From assembly GCF_020217185.1 (NCBI RefSeq), contig NZ_JAIWNX010000284.1:1-10000 (forward strand): 10,000 bases of DNA. The letters run 5' to 3'. Source of the stretch: Asticcacaulis sp. Its GTDB lineage: Bacteria; Pseudomonadota; Alphaproteobacteria; Caulobacterales; Caulobacteraceae. The notes below the pieces were generated by a model. The model was not told where the DNA came from. It was given only the letters and a program-made list of their open reading frames with translations, and made no database searches. Each line of letters opens with the position of its first letter. Positions within the stretch are counted from its first letter, which is position 1. A program made the translations under genes and the position numbers. Shown here one piece after another: positions 1-6,654 of this stretch.

Positions 1-1
1 C

Positions 2-109
2 CGCCCCTGCCCGCTGCTGGTGAAGTATGTTGAGGCCGGCTGGTATGGTCGTAAGACCGGGCGTGGCTTCTATGACTATCGCGGCGAAAAGCCCGTTCCG
101 ACAAGGTAA
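2..109 (+). CDS. 3-hydroxybutyryl-CoA dehydrogenase, C-terminal end (partial)
   Basis: The reading frame enters from the left edge and ends at TAA 107-109, leaving only the last 35 residues. These include [20 protein letters not shown], the typical C-terminus of short-chain 3-hydroxyacyl-CoA (3-hydroxybutyryl-CoA) dehydrogenases, where the G-R-K-[TS]-G-[RK]-G-F-Y-x-Y block closes the helical dimerisation domain. The family oxidises 3-hydroxybutyryl-CoA to acetoacetyl-CoA with NAD(P)+ in fatty-acid, butanoate or polyhydroxybutyrate metabolism, in the cytoplasm. The NAD-binding half lies outside the window, so the exact paralogue (hbd/paaH type) cannot be fixed. The next gene probably begins seven bases after the stop, which suggests one transcript. 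Confidence 0.85.
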   Translation, partial: RPCPLLVKYVEAGWYGRKTGRGFYDYRGEKPVPTR

Positions 110-116
110 GTTCCGC

Positions 117-575
117 GTGCTCACGGCCCGCCGCCCGCTGTTCCTGTGGTTTAGTCTGGCGCTGCTGGCGGCGTCGATCCTGCACGCCTGCGTGTGGTTC
201 GCGGCGCGCGTCTTTGCGGCGCAGGGCCTGCTGGCCGCCAGCGAAGGTGCGCGCCAGATGGGCCTGTCCCTGTTCTGGATGGTGTGCGCGACGTCATTGT
301 GGCTCATTCAGGGGCCGAAAAACCGCCTGCACGCGGTCAGCCACGTGATCGGTTGCGCTTTCCTCGTCTGCTCCTTGGGGTCGGTCATGGCCTTCAGCAA
401 CCTGACCCTCAGCCAGAATTTCGAACTGAGTTTCAGCAATCTGCTGGTCTTTGCGCTGGTGGCCGTGCCGATGGTGGCCAGTCAGGTCCTGCTGGCCGTG
501 CCGTCCGCCGTGCTGTTCCAACTGATCCTGCTCAAGCGCCCGCCGCAGGTCGCAGCCGAGGCCCCCGCCGCATGA
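117..575 (+). CDS. Small multi-pass membrane protein, unknown function
   Basis: I do not recognise a family. The frame is open from an ATG at 27, but that region overlaps the end of the dehydrogenase, so I place the start at GTG 117, with AAGG at 103-106 ten bases upstream. This gives 152 residues. Residue stretches 8-34, 48-68, 72-94 and 104-138 are strongly hydrophobic, so four or five inner-membrane helices are likely. The N-terminus is basic (LTARRP) and the tail is short, proline- and alanine-rich and probably cytoplasmic. The stop TGA 573-575 overlaps the ATG of the DUF418 gene (ATGA), which implies translational coupling and perhaps a shared role. ATG 72 is an alternative start. The gene looks real from its codon use and coupling; its function is unknown. 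Confidence 0.65.
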   Translation: MLTARRPLFLWFSLALLAASILHACVWFAARVFAAQGLLAASEGARQMGLSLFWMVCATSLWLIQGPKNRLHAVSHVIGCAFLVCSLGSVMAFSNLTLSQNFELSFSNLLVFALVAVPMVASQVLLAVPSAVLFQLILLKRPPQVAAEAPAA

Positions 576-1750
576 GTGCCGAGCGCTATCCCGCCCTTGA
601 CTATATCCGCGGGTTCGCGCTGCTGGGCATATTGATCGTCAATGCTCCGGCCTTTGGCTGGCCGCTGGAGGTCTATATGAACCCGGCGCGGGCGACCATA
701 CCGCTAAGCGACGCCGACCGTCAGGCGTGGTGGGTCATCCATACCTTTTTCGAGTCGAAATGCCTGACCCTGTTTGCCATGCTGTTTGGCATCAGCCTGT
801 TTCTGGTTGGGCAAAAAGATGACCCGGCGACGCCGGTGACGCAGACCGTGCGCTTTCGGCGTCTGGTCTGGCTGGCCTTGATCGGCGTGGGCCACGGCGC
901 AGCCATCTGGGTCGGCGATATTCTGCTGATGTATGCCCTGTGCGGCCTGTTCTATATCCTGACCGTTCGCACCCCGCATCTGTTGCGCTGGGGGATTTTC
1001 GCCTGGGCTCTGGGCGGCCTTATGGTGGTGGGGGCCGGGTTTATCCTGAGCTTTGTGCCGCGTGAGCAACTGGGCGAGGCCCTCAGCGGCAGTGACGGCC
1101 TGAGCTTTGCCGAAACGATCCGCCTGATGCAGGGGACGTTTGCCCAATCCCTGCACGCCAATTTCGTCATGTGGGCGATGAGCATATTCTCTCAGATCGC
1201 TGTCTTTGCGCCCAAGGTCATCGGCCTGATGATGATTGGTCTGGGCCTGTTCAAGGTGGGCTATTTCGAGGCGCGCCGCACCCTGTGGCACGTGGTGGCA
1301 ATCATTTTGGGGGCGGGGGCGCTGAGCCTCATCGGCTGGCAGAACCTGATCATCCTGCGCGAAAACTTCCCGGAGCCGGAAATCTATGGCTCGCACCGCG
1401 CGGCAGCGGAATTCCTCAGTATCTTCGTCAGTCTCGGCTATGCCAGCGCCCTGATGCTGCTGAGCCGCCTGCCAGTGGCGAAGGGGGTGACGGCCCTGCT
1501 GAGCCCGGTGGGACGCATGGCCTTTACCAACTATCTCAGCCAGTCGCTGATCATGACGGCGATCTTCTATGGCGGGCGCGGGCTGGGCCTCTACGGGCAA
1601 GTGTCGCTGTCGCAGATGGTGCCAATCGTGGCCGCTATCTGGCTGTTTCAGATCGTGGTCAGCGCCCTGTGGCTGCGCGTATTCCGCTATGGCCCGTTTG
1701 AATGGGTGTGGCGCTGCCTGAGCCACGGGCGCTGGGTGGCCATTCGCTGA
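572..1750 (+). CDS. DUF418 domain-containing integral membrane protein
   Basis: This 392-residue polytopic protein starts at ATG 572, overlapping the previous stop. The N-terminus RYPALDYIRGFALLGILIVN (6-25) is the hallmark of DUF418/YeiB-like proteins (family pattern R-x-x-x-L-D-x-x-R-G-x-A-x-L-G-I-x-x-x-N). The C-terminal DUF418 block is also visible: GRMAFTNYLSQSL (314-326), FYGGRGLGL (332-340), and W-x-R-x-FRYGPFEWVWR ending near 381. About eight to ten hydrophobic helices are spread along the length. The biochemical function of the family is unsettled; transport or surface-polymer modification has been suggested because the fold resembles acyltransferase-3 membrane proteins. Starts further upstream in this frame would overlap the preceding gene fully and give a non-hydrophobic, Gly/Arg-rich leader, so they were rejected. 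Confidence 0.88.
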   Translation: MSAERYPALDYIRGFALLGILIVNAPAFGWPLEVYMNPARATIPLSDADRQAWWVIHTFFESKCLTLFAMLFGISLFLVGQKDDPATPVTQTVRFRRLVWLALIGVGHGAAIWVGDILLMYALCGLFYILTVRTPHLLRWGIFAWALGGLMVVGAGFILSFVPREQLGEALSGSDGLSFAETIRLMQGTFAQSLHANFVMWAMSIFSQIAVFAPKVIGLMMIGLGLFKVGYFEARRTLWHVVAIILGAGALSLIGWQNLIILRENFPEPEIYGSHRAAAEFLSIFVSLGYASALMLLSRLPVAKGVTALLSPVGRMAFTNYLSQSLIMTAIFYGGRGLGLYGQVSLSQMVPIVAAIWLFQIVVSALWLRVFRYGPFEWVWRCLSHGRWVAIR

Positions 1751-1754
1751 ATCG

Positions 1755-1777
1755 CCTCCCTCGCTACGCAGGGGAGG
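1755..1777. repeat. GC-rich hairpin between converging genes
   Basis: CCTCCC (1755-1760) pairs with GGGAGG (1772-1777) around an 11-base loop. It occupies most of the 31-base gap between the DUF418 stop and the tlpA stop. It may help end transcription from both sides, but there is no T-run of more than three after the stem in either direction, so it is not a canonical intrinsic terminator. The arm sequence matches the first hairpin at 4182-4208, so both may belong to one interspersed repeat family. Confidence 0.45.
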
Positions 1778-1781
1778 AGCT

Positions 1782-2474
1782 TTACTTCGCCAGCGCGTCC
1801 AGCAGCGCCTTGACCTCCTGTGCGTCCCACTTGGCCTCACCGCCAAGGCGCGCCACTTCCTGACCGTTTTTATCGAGAATGATCGTCGTCGGCATTCCGA
1901 CAATGCCCCATTTGCTCATTGGCTGAATTTCGGAGTCCATATAGACGGGCAGGCCGCCGCTGAGCTTCAGTTCCTTTTCGACCGCCGCCTTGTCCTCGGC
2001 CTTGTCGATGCTGAGCGGCAGGACCAGCACCTTTTGCGGGTCATAGCCCTTTTGCAGATTGGCCAGGGTCGGCATCTCGACCTTGCACGGCGCGCACCAC
2101 GTCGCCCAGACGTTCAGCACCACCACGCGGCCTTTGAAATCTGACAGCTTGACCGTCTTGCCCTCGCCATCAAGGAAGCTGATGTCTTCGATGGGGCGCG
2201 GGGCGGCGTGGGTTTCCAGCTTGGCCAGCGCGCCGGTGGCGTAGGCCTTGAGCGGCCCTTCGGCCACCGGGCCGCTTTCGGCGGGCATAGTCCCGTCAGT
2301 CTCGGCTTGACGGAACAGCACCACAGCCGCTACGGAGACGGCGATTATCAGGACCAGCAGGCCCGCGACGATCAGGTTGAATTTCAGCTTGCGCGGCGGT
2401 CTGGTCCGCTCTGTCTGCGGGGCCTGCGCTTCGGCGTTCGCCGTGTCCGTGTTTTCGTCCAGAGGCTCATTCAT
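1782..2474 (-). CDS. tlpA: Membrane-anchored thioredoxin-like protein, TlpA family
   Basis: This 230-residue protein has a short cytoplasmic N-terminus, one transmembrane helix at about 33-55 ([20 protein letters not shown]), an Ala/Pro/Glu-rich linker, and a periplasmic thioredoxin fold from about 95 to the end. The redox site is WCAPC at 126-130, within [19 protein letters not shown]. The cis-proline loop is GMPTT (P195), followed by the IILDKNG beta hairpin. TlpA/ResA-like proteins reduce disulphides in the periplasm and serve cytochrome c or cytochrome aa3 (CuA) maturation; the exact client cannot be read here. The start is ATG 2474-2472, with GAAGGA (complement of 2481-2486) six bases upstream. 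An in-frame extension to 2834 would run antisense through argH and lacks family character. It is divergent from argH, with overlapping start codons. Confidence 0.93.
   Translation of the reverse strand: MNEPLDENTDTANAEAQAPQTERTRPPRKLKFNLIVAGLLVLIIAVSVAAVVLFRQAETDGTMPAESGPVAEGPLKAYATGALAKLETHAAPRPIEDISFLDGEGKTVKLSDFKGRVVVLNVWATWCAPCKVEMPTLANLQKGYDPQKVLVLPLSIDKAEDKAAVEKELKLSGGLPVYMDSEIQPMSKWGIVGMPTTIILDKNGQEVARLGGEAKWDAQEVKALLDALAK
2461..2465 (+). promoter_or_regulatory. Ribosome-binding site of argH, inside tlpA
   Basis: AGAGG lies seven bases before the argH ATG at 2473 and decides that start over the internal ATG at 2515, which has no comparable site. It is antisense to codons 4-5 of tlpA. 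Confidence 0.65.
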
Positions 2475-3882
2475 GACCGATCCTTCGCAATCCCCCAATT
2501 CCGCCGGGCAGAAAATGTGGGGTGGACGATTCTCTGCCCAACCTGACGCCATTATGCAAGCCATCAACGTCTCGATCGAGGTTGACAAACGTTTGTGGGC
2601 GCAGGACATCGCCGGATCACGCGCCCACGCCGCCATGCTGGCCAAACAGGGCATCATCAGCGCCGAGGCGGCCAACGAGATCGACGCCGGGCTGCAAACC
2701 ATCATCGCTGAGATCGAAGCCGGGACCTTCCCCTTCCGCGCCGAATACGAAGACATCCATATGAATGTCGAGGCGCGTCTGCGTGAGCTGATCGGCGCGA
2801 CGGCGGGCCGTCTGCACACGGCGCGCTCACGCAATGATCAGGTGGCGACCGACTTCCGCCTGTGGGTACGCGACCGTGTGGACTATACGATTGCGCAACT
2901 GCGTGACCTGCAAAAGGCGCTGGTGACGCGCGCCGAAGACTATGCGGACGCCCTGATGCCAGGCTTCACCCACCTGCAACCGGCGCAGCCCGTGACCTTT
3001 GGCCACCACCTGATGGCCTATGTCGAAATGTTCGGCCGTGACGCCACGCGCTTTGAAGACGCGCGCAAGCGTATGAACGAAAACCCGCTGGGCTCTGCCG
3101 CTCTGGCCGGGTCGCCGTTTCCTATCGACCGCCACATGACGGCGCAGGCGCTGGGCTTTGACCGCCCGACGGCCAACAGTCTGGACGGCGTCTCCGATCG
3201 CGATTTCGCGCTGGAGTCTTTGAGCCACGCCGCCATCTGCGCCGGGCACCTGTCGCGTCTGGCCGAAGAAATCGTCATCTGGACCACGCCGCAGTTCGGC
3301 TTCATCCGCCTGTCGGACGCCTTCTCGACCGGTTCCTCGATCATGCCGCAAAAGCGCAACCCCGACGCCGCCGAACTGGTGCGCGCCAAGACGGGCCGCA
3401 TCAACGGGGCGCTGATCGCGCTGACCACGGTGATGAAGGGCCTGCCTCTGGCCTATTCCAAGGACATGCAGGAAGACAAGCCGCCGGTGTTTGAGGCCTT
3501 TGAGTCGCTCGATCTGGCGCTGGCGGCCATGACCGGTATGGTGCGCGACTTAAACGCCAATCTGGAGCGCATGAAGGCCGCGGCCTCATCGGGCTTTTCG
3601 ACGGCGACGGACCTGGCCGACTGGCTGGTGCGCACCCTGAACATGCCGTTCCGTGACGCGCACCATGTTACCGGCGCGGCGGTCAAGCTGGCCGAAGGGC
3701 AGGGTGTGGACCTTTCGCAACTGTCGCTCGCTGATCTGCAAAAACTGGAGGCGGGGATTACCGAAGACGTATATAGTGTCCTCACGCCCGAGGCCTCGGC
3801 GGCTTCGCGCCTGTCCTATGGGGGCACCTCGCCTGTGCGGGTGCGTGAACAGATCCAGCGTTGGAAGGAAATTTTGGCATGA
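2473..3882 (+). CDS. argH: Argininosuccinate lyase
   Basis: This 469-residue cytoplasmic enzyme splits argininosuccinate into arginine and fumarate, the last step of arginine synthesis. It belongs to the fumarase/aspartase superfamily. Visible landmarks are KMWGGRF at 14-20, [12 protein letters not shown] at 116-127, [16 protein letters not shown] at 164-179 with the catalytic H167, and the signature loop [12 protein letters not shown] at 287-298, carrying the catalytic serine. The length fits the family (about 460). The chosen ATG 2473 has AGAGG upstream; ATG 2515 (just before WGGRF) is the alternative and would remove 14 unconserved residues. The gene is followed by the lipoprotein gene with an ATGA overlap, then lysA, so an arginine/lysine operon is likely. 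Its promoter must lie inside tlpA. Confidence 0.97.
   Translation: MTDPSQSPNSAGQKMWGGRFSAQPDAIMQAINVSIEVDKRLWAQDIAGSRAHAAMLAKQGIISAEAANEIDAGLQTIIAEIEAGTFPFRAEYEDIHMNVEARLRELIGATAGRLHTARSRNDQVATDFRLWVRDRVDYTIAQLRDLQKALVTRAEDYADALMPGFTHLQPAQPVTFGHHLMAYVEMFGRDATRFEDARKRMNENPLGSAALAGSPFPIDRHMTAQALGFDRPTANSLDGVSDRDFALESLSHAAICAGHLSRLAEEIVIWTTPQFGFIRLSDAFSTGSSIMPQKRNPDAAELVRAKTGRINGALIALTTVMKGLPLAYSKDMQEDKPPVFEAFESLDLALAAMTGMVRDLNANLERMKAAASSGFSTATDLADWLVRTLNMPFRDAHHVTGAAVKLAEGQGVDLSQLSLADLQKLEAGITEDVYSVLTPEASAASRLSYGGTSPVRVREQIQRWKEILA
2481..2486 (-). promoter_or_regulatory. Ribosome-binding site of tlpA, inside argH
   Basis: Read on the minus strand this is GAAGGA, six bases before the tlpA ATG (2474). 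It is antisense to codons 3-5 of argH and supports the tlpA start given here. Confidence 0.7.
3863..3870 (+). promoter_or_regulatory. Strong ribosome-binding site of the LptM-like gene
   Basis: GGAAGGAA lies inside the last codons of argH, eight bases before ATG 3879. It fixes the lipoprotein start and suggests efficient reinitiation at the ATGA overlap. Confidence 0.6.
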
Positions 3883-4175
3883 CCGCTACCGTATCGCGTT
3901 CGTTTGTGAAGGCCGCCCTGTTGCTGGCCGCGATTTCCGGTCTGGGTCTGACCGCCTGCGCCAAGAAGGGCGATCTGGAACGCGCGCCGCCTCTGTGGGG
4001 TAAACGCGCTCAGGAAGAGGTCGCGGCCAAAAAGAAGGCCGAGGCCGAGGGCAAGGCCACCGAGCGCGCCCTGCCGCGCAAGGAGTTCAAGAACGAAATG
4101 CCAGACCCCTATCAGCAGAACAGCAAGGTCGCCGACGCGCCGCTCGAAGGCACGGGCAACGCCCAGCGCCAGTAA
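3879..4175 (+). CDS. lptM: LptM-like small lipoprotein
   Basis: This 98-residue protein has a type II signal peptide: basic n-region (R7, K11), hydrophobic core 12-23, and lipobox L24-T25-A26-C27. The mature part opens [14 protein letters not shown], matching the C-[GA]-x-K-G-x-L pattern of LptM (formerly YifL), which in E. coli binds the LptDE lipopolysaccharide translocon and helps its disulphide maturation. The rest is a charged, probably disordered tail with an Ala/Lys/Glu stretch around residues 43-62. It is longer than the E. coli protein (about 67 residues). Its place between argH and lysA fits the habit of this family of sitting next to lysA/dapF. LptM identity rests on the motif and context; the role is inferred from the family. 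Confidence 0.8.
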   Translation: MTATVSRSFVKAALLLAAISGLGLTACAKKGDLERAPPLWGKRAQEEVAAKKKAEAEGKATERALPRKEFKNEMPDPYQQNSKVADAPLEGTGNAQRQ

Positions 4176-4181
4176 ATCGCT

Positions 4182-4260
4182 CCTCCCTGTCGCGCAGCGA
4201 TGGGGAGGGGGACCGCACGAGCCTTCAGGCGAGATGCGGTGGAGGGGGAATAGCCCCTCC
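4182..4260. repeat. Three consecutive stem-loops between lptM and lysA
   Basis: The gap between the lipoprotein stop and lysA holds three hairpins. The first has 12-base arms at 4182-4193 and 4197-4208 (CCTCCCTGTCGC with two G-T pairs) and loop GCA. The second pairs ACCGCA (4212-4217) with TGCGGT (4235-4240). The third pairs GGAGGGG (4241-4247) with CCCCTCC (4254-4260) around GAATAG, only 17 bases before the lysA ATG. The first two resemble, from memory, the interspersed GGGGAGG-type palindromes common in Caulobacterales genomes. They could protect the upstream mRNA end or tune lysA expression. No T-run follows, so they are not a typical intrinsic terminator. Confidence 0.6.
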
Positions 4261-4277
4261 GCTTAAAAGAGTTTCAA

Positions 4278-5594
4278 ATGAACCATTTTGACATCCGTGA
4301 CGGCGAGATGCACGCCGAGGGCGTATCCGTCCGCGAACTGGCTGAGCGCGTCGGCACGCCGCTCTATGTCTATTCGTCCGCCACCTTTGAGCGGCATTTT
4401 CAGGTCTTCTCTCAGGCCCTGTGGGCGCAGGACGCCCTGAAAAACCCCAAGAATGAAGCCCCACTGATCGCCTATGCGACCAAGGCCAACTCCAATCTGG
4501 CTGTGCTGCAAACGCTTGCCGAACAGGGGGCCGGGGCCGATACGGTGTCCGAGGGCGAAATCCGCAAGGCCTTGACCGCCGGTATTCCGCCGGAACGCAT
4601 CGTCTTTTCGGGCGTGGGCAAGACCGACGAAGAAATGGCCTTTGCGCTGAAGACCGGCATCTATCAGCTCAATGTCGAATCGAAGCCCGAACTGGAACGC
4701 CTCAGCCACGTCGCGGGGTCTCTGGGCGTGGTGGCCCCGATCGTTATCCGCATCAATCCGGGCGTTGGTGCGGGCGGCCATGCCAAGATCACCACGGGCG
4801 GGGCCAAGGACAAGTTCGGTGTGTCGGCCCGCGAAGCCATCGCCCTCTATGCGCAGGCGGCCGCTGATCCGAATATCGCGCCGATGGGCATTGCCTGCCA
4901 TATCGGCAGCCAGATCACCGACCTTGCCCCCATGCAGGCGGCCTTCTCGAAGATGAAGGGCTGGGTGCAGGAACTGCGCGCCGGTGGCCTGAGCGTTGAG
5001 CGCCTCGATCTGGGCGGTGGGCTGGGTGTGCCCTATTTCAACATGCCCGAACCGCCGTCTCCCGAAGATTTTGCCCAGATGGTGGCGCTGACGGTCGGCA
5101 ATCTGGGGGTACGCTATACCTTTGAGCCGGGGCGCCTGATCGCCGCCAATGCCGGGATACTGGTGTCGCGCGTCATCCATATCCATGAGCGCGAAGACTC
5201 AGGCCAGAAGTTCCTGGTCGTCGATGCGGCGATGAACGACCTGATCCGTCCCGCCATGTACGACGCCTATCACGACATCCGCCCGGTGACGGCGGGTCTG
5301 ACCAATGAAACCGCCACCTATGATGTGGTCGGCCCTGTCTGCGAAACCGGCGATACCTTTACGCGCGGCCGCGACATGCCAGCGCTGAAGGCCGGTGATC
5401 TGGTCGCCTTCATGTCAGCCGGGGCCTATGGGGCGGTGATGGGCAGCGAATATAATTCGCGCCCGCTCGCCCCTGAGGTGTTGGTGCGTGACACCAACTG
5501 GGCGGTGGTGCGTCCTCGCCCCTCCTATAAGGAGATGATGAACCGTGAGGTCTTGCCGGAATGGTTAAGACCGCATAGGGTAAACGCGGACTAA
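4278..5594 (+). CDS. lysA: Diaminopimelate decarboxylase
   Basis: This 438-residue, PLP-dependent, fold-type III enzyme decarboxylates meso-diaminopimelate to L-lysine, the last step of lysine synthesis, in the cytoplasm. The N-terminal alanine-racemase-like barrel shows YATKANSN with the PLP-binding lysine K69, SEGEI at 91-95, HIGSQ at 208-212, the phosphate-binding GGGLG at 246-250 and EPGR at 283-286. The C-terminal barrel shows GPVCETGD at 352-359 with catalytic C355 and SAGAYGAVMGSEYNSRP at 380-396. The length fits the family. The start ATG 4278 is preceded only by a weak AAAAGAG. It lies 102 bases after the lipoprotein gene, downstream of three stem-loops, and is probably co-transcribed with argH. 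Confidence 0.97.
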   Translation: MNHFDIRDGEMHAEGVSVRELAERVGTPLYVYSSATFERHFQVFSQALWAQDALKNPKNEAPLIAYATKANSNLAVLQTLAEQGAGADTVSEGEIRKALTAGIPPERIVFSGVGKTDEEMAFALKTGIYQLNVESKPELERLSHVAGSLGVVAPIVIRINPGVGAGGHAKITTGGAKDKFGVSAREAIALYAQAAADPNIAPMGIACHIGSQITDLAPMQAAFSKMKGWVQELRAGGLSVERLDLGGGLGVPYFNMPEPPSPEDFAQMVALTVGNLGVRYTFEPGRLIAANAGILVSRVIHIHEREDSGQKFLVVDAAMNDLIRPAMYDAYHDIRPVTAGLTNETATYDVVGPVCETGDTFTRGRDMPALKAGDLVAFMSAGAYGAVMGSEYNSRPLAPEVLVRDTNWAVVRPRPSYKEMMNREVLPEWLRPHRVNAD

Positions 5595-5618
5595 ATCCGC
5601 ACGTCTATGGGGGACGGC

Positions 5619-6155
5619 ATGAAGCTGCAACGGACAAAACCCTTATCGAAGCTGAACCGGGCGCTGTTCTGGACGCACGTGGTGATGATCTGGGAGCAGA
5701 TCCTGCCCGCCCTGACGCCGTTTCTGCTGCTGGCCGGTGCCATTGCCGTGGCCGCGCAGTGGGGGGTGTTTGCGGCCTTGAGCCCGCTGGGGCATCTGGG
5801 CGTTCTGGCGGCGGGTGTTGTGGTGGCCGCCCTTGCCGCCGTGCTGAACCTGCGCGGCTTCAGACAGCCGAGCTTTACCGAGATCAATACACGACTGGCG
5901 CTCGACAATGGCGTGACGCCCGACGTGCTGATCGGCCTGCGCCACAAGACGAAGCAGCCCTCATTGAAGATCGGTAAGGCCAAGGCTGGTATGGCTAAGG
6001 GTGACCCGCTGGCTCTGCGCTATCTGATGCTCATTCTGTTTGGCTTCGGCTACCTGACGCAGGGGCCAGTGCCCCTGAGCCAGATCGCCTCGGCCTATAT
6101 GCCCCTGTACAAGGGCGCGCCGGTGGTGCTGGCGCAACTGGATGCCTCCCGCTGA
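5619..6155 (+). CDS. Truncated DUF4175/TIGR02302-like membrane protein
   Basis: This 178-residue protein has hydrophobic helices at about 29-48, 57-78 and 131-147. The segments RALFWTHVVMIWEQILPALTP, EINTRLALDNG and GDPLALRYLMLIL follow the N-terminal region of the TIGR02302/DUF4175 family, whose members are usually over 800 residues and often follow lysA in alphaproteobacteria. Here the protein stops soon after the point where the family enters its large periplasmic part, so some three quarters is missing. Family assignment is from memory of the motif order and position and was not checked by alignment. ATG 5619 is chosen because GGGGGA (5609-5614) precedes it; ATG 5607 is possible and adds four residues. 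The role of the full-length family is unknown. This could be a functional short form or a remnant. Confidence 0.65.
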   Translation: MKLQRTKPLSKLNRALFWTHVVMIWEQILPALTPFLLLAGAIAVAAQWGVFAALSPLGHLGVLAAGVVVAALAAVLNLRGFRQPSFTEINTRLALDNGVTPDVLIGLRHKTKQPSLKIGKAKAGMAKGDPLALRYLMLILFGFGYLTQGPVPLSQIASAYMPLYKGAPVVLAQLDASR

Positions 6156-6175
6156 GGCGGTGGGCCTGTCTGCTG

Positions 6176-6640
6176 ATGCTGGCCGCGCTGGCGGCGTGTA
6201 AACCCGCGCCGTCTGCATCGCCGCAAGACCCCAAACCGGAAACTGTAACGCTTAGCGGCGAAGCCGAGGCCATAGACGGCGATTCCCTGCGCGTGGATGG
6301 CGTTGAGGTGCGCCTCGAAGGCGTCGATGCCTTTGAATATGATCAGCGCTGCGGGGCCTTTGCCTGCGGGGAAGCCTCCAGTCGGCAACTGAAACGTCTG
6401 GTGGCCGGGGCCGAGGTGGTCTGCGAGCCGCAGGGCGAAGACCGGTACGGGCGCATACTGGCCTTTTGCGCCGTCGATGGCCGTGATCTGGGGGAGGCAC
6501 AGGTGCGGGCCGGGCTGGCTCTGGCCTATCGCCGCTATTCCGACCGCTATGTCGCCGCCGAAGAGACGGCCGAACGCACCCGCACCGGCGCCTGGGCCTA
6601 TGAGGTCAGGGCCCCGGAGGATTTCCGGCACAATAAGTAA
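6176..6640 (+). CDS. Thermonuclease-family (SNase-like) nuclease, probable lipoprotein
   Basis: The protein carries a staphylococcal-nuclease fold (PF00565), a calcium-dependent phosphodiesterase domain. Numbered from ATG 6176 (154 residues): AIDGDSL at 32-38 with D36, VRLEGVDAFEYDQ at 45-57 with the active-site equivalents R46, D51 and E54, and DRYGR at 89-93 with R93. All core catalytic positions appear kept. Four cysteines (59, 64, 83, 98) could form disulphides. The tail GAWAYEVRAPEDFRHNK is typical of short bacterial SNases such as YncB relatives. ATG 6176 gives a signal of only MLAALAAC. The frame upstream reads RRWACLLMLAALAAC, a proper lipoprotein signal, but its only suitable start is CTG 6152, which overlaps the preceding stop. 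Substrate in vivo is unknown; the likely site is the periplasm or membrane. Confidence 0.85.
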   Translation: MLAALAACKPAPSASPQDPKPETVTLSGEAEAIDGDSLRVDGVEVRLEGVDAFEYDQRCGAFACGEASSRQLKRLVAGAEVVCEPQGEDRYGRILAFCAVDGRDLGEAQVRAGLALAYRRYSDRYVAAEETAERTRTGAWAYEVRAPEDFRHNK

Positions 6641-6654
6641 ATAGGGCCAAGCGC

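Noticed and set aside
194..571. Upstream extension of the DUF418 frame
   Set aside because: It overlaps the preceding membrane-protein gene entirely, and its translation is Gly/Arg/Pro-rich; the conserved family N-terminus begins at ATG 572.
704..1903. Long open frame (399 codons) on the minus strand opposite the DUF418 gene
   Set aside because: It is antisense to a clear membrane-protein gene, is rich in His, Gln, Arg and Pro as expected of the complement of GC-rich coding DNA, and has no domain or ribosome-binding site.
4176..4277. Lysine riboswitch before lysA
   Set aside because: Only about 100 bases are available and they form GC-rich repeat hairpins; the five-helix lysine-aptamer core is not visible.
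4263..5186. Open frame of 307 codons on the minus strand opposite lysA
   Set aside because: Fully antisense to lysA, with compositional bias and no recognisable motif.
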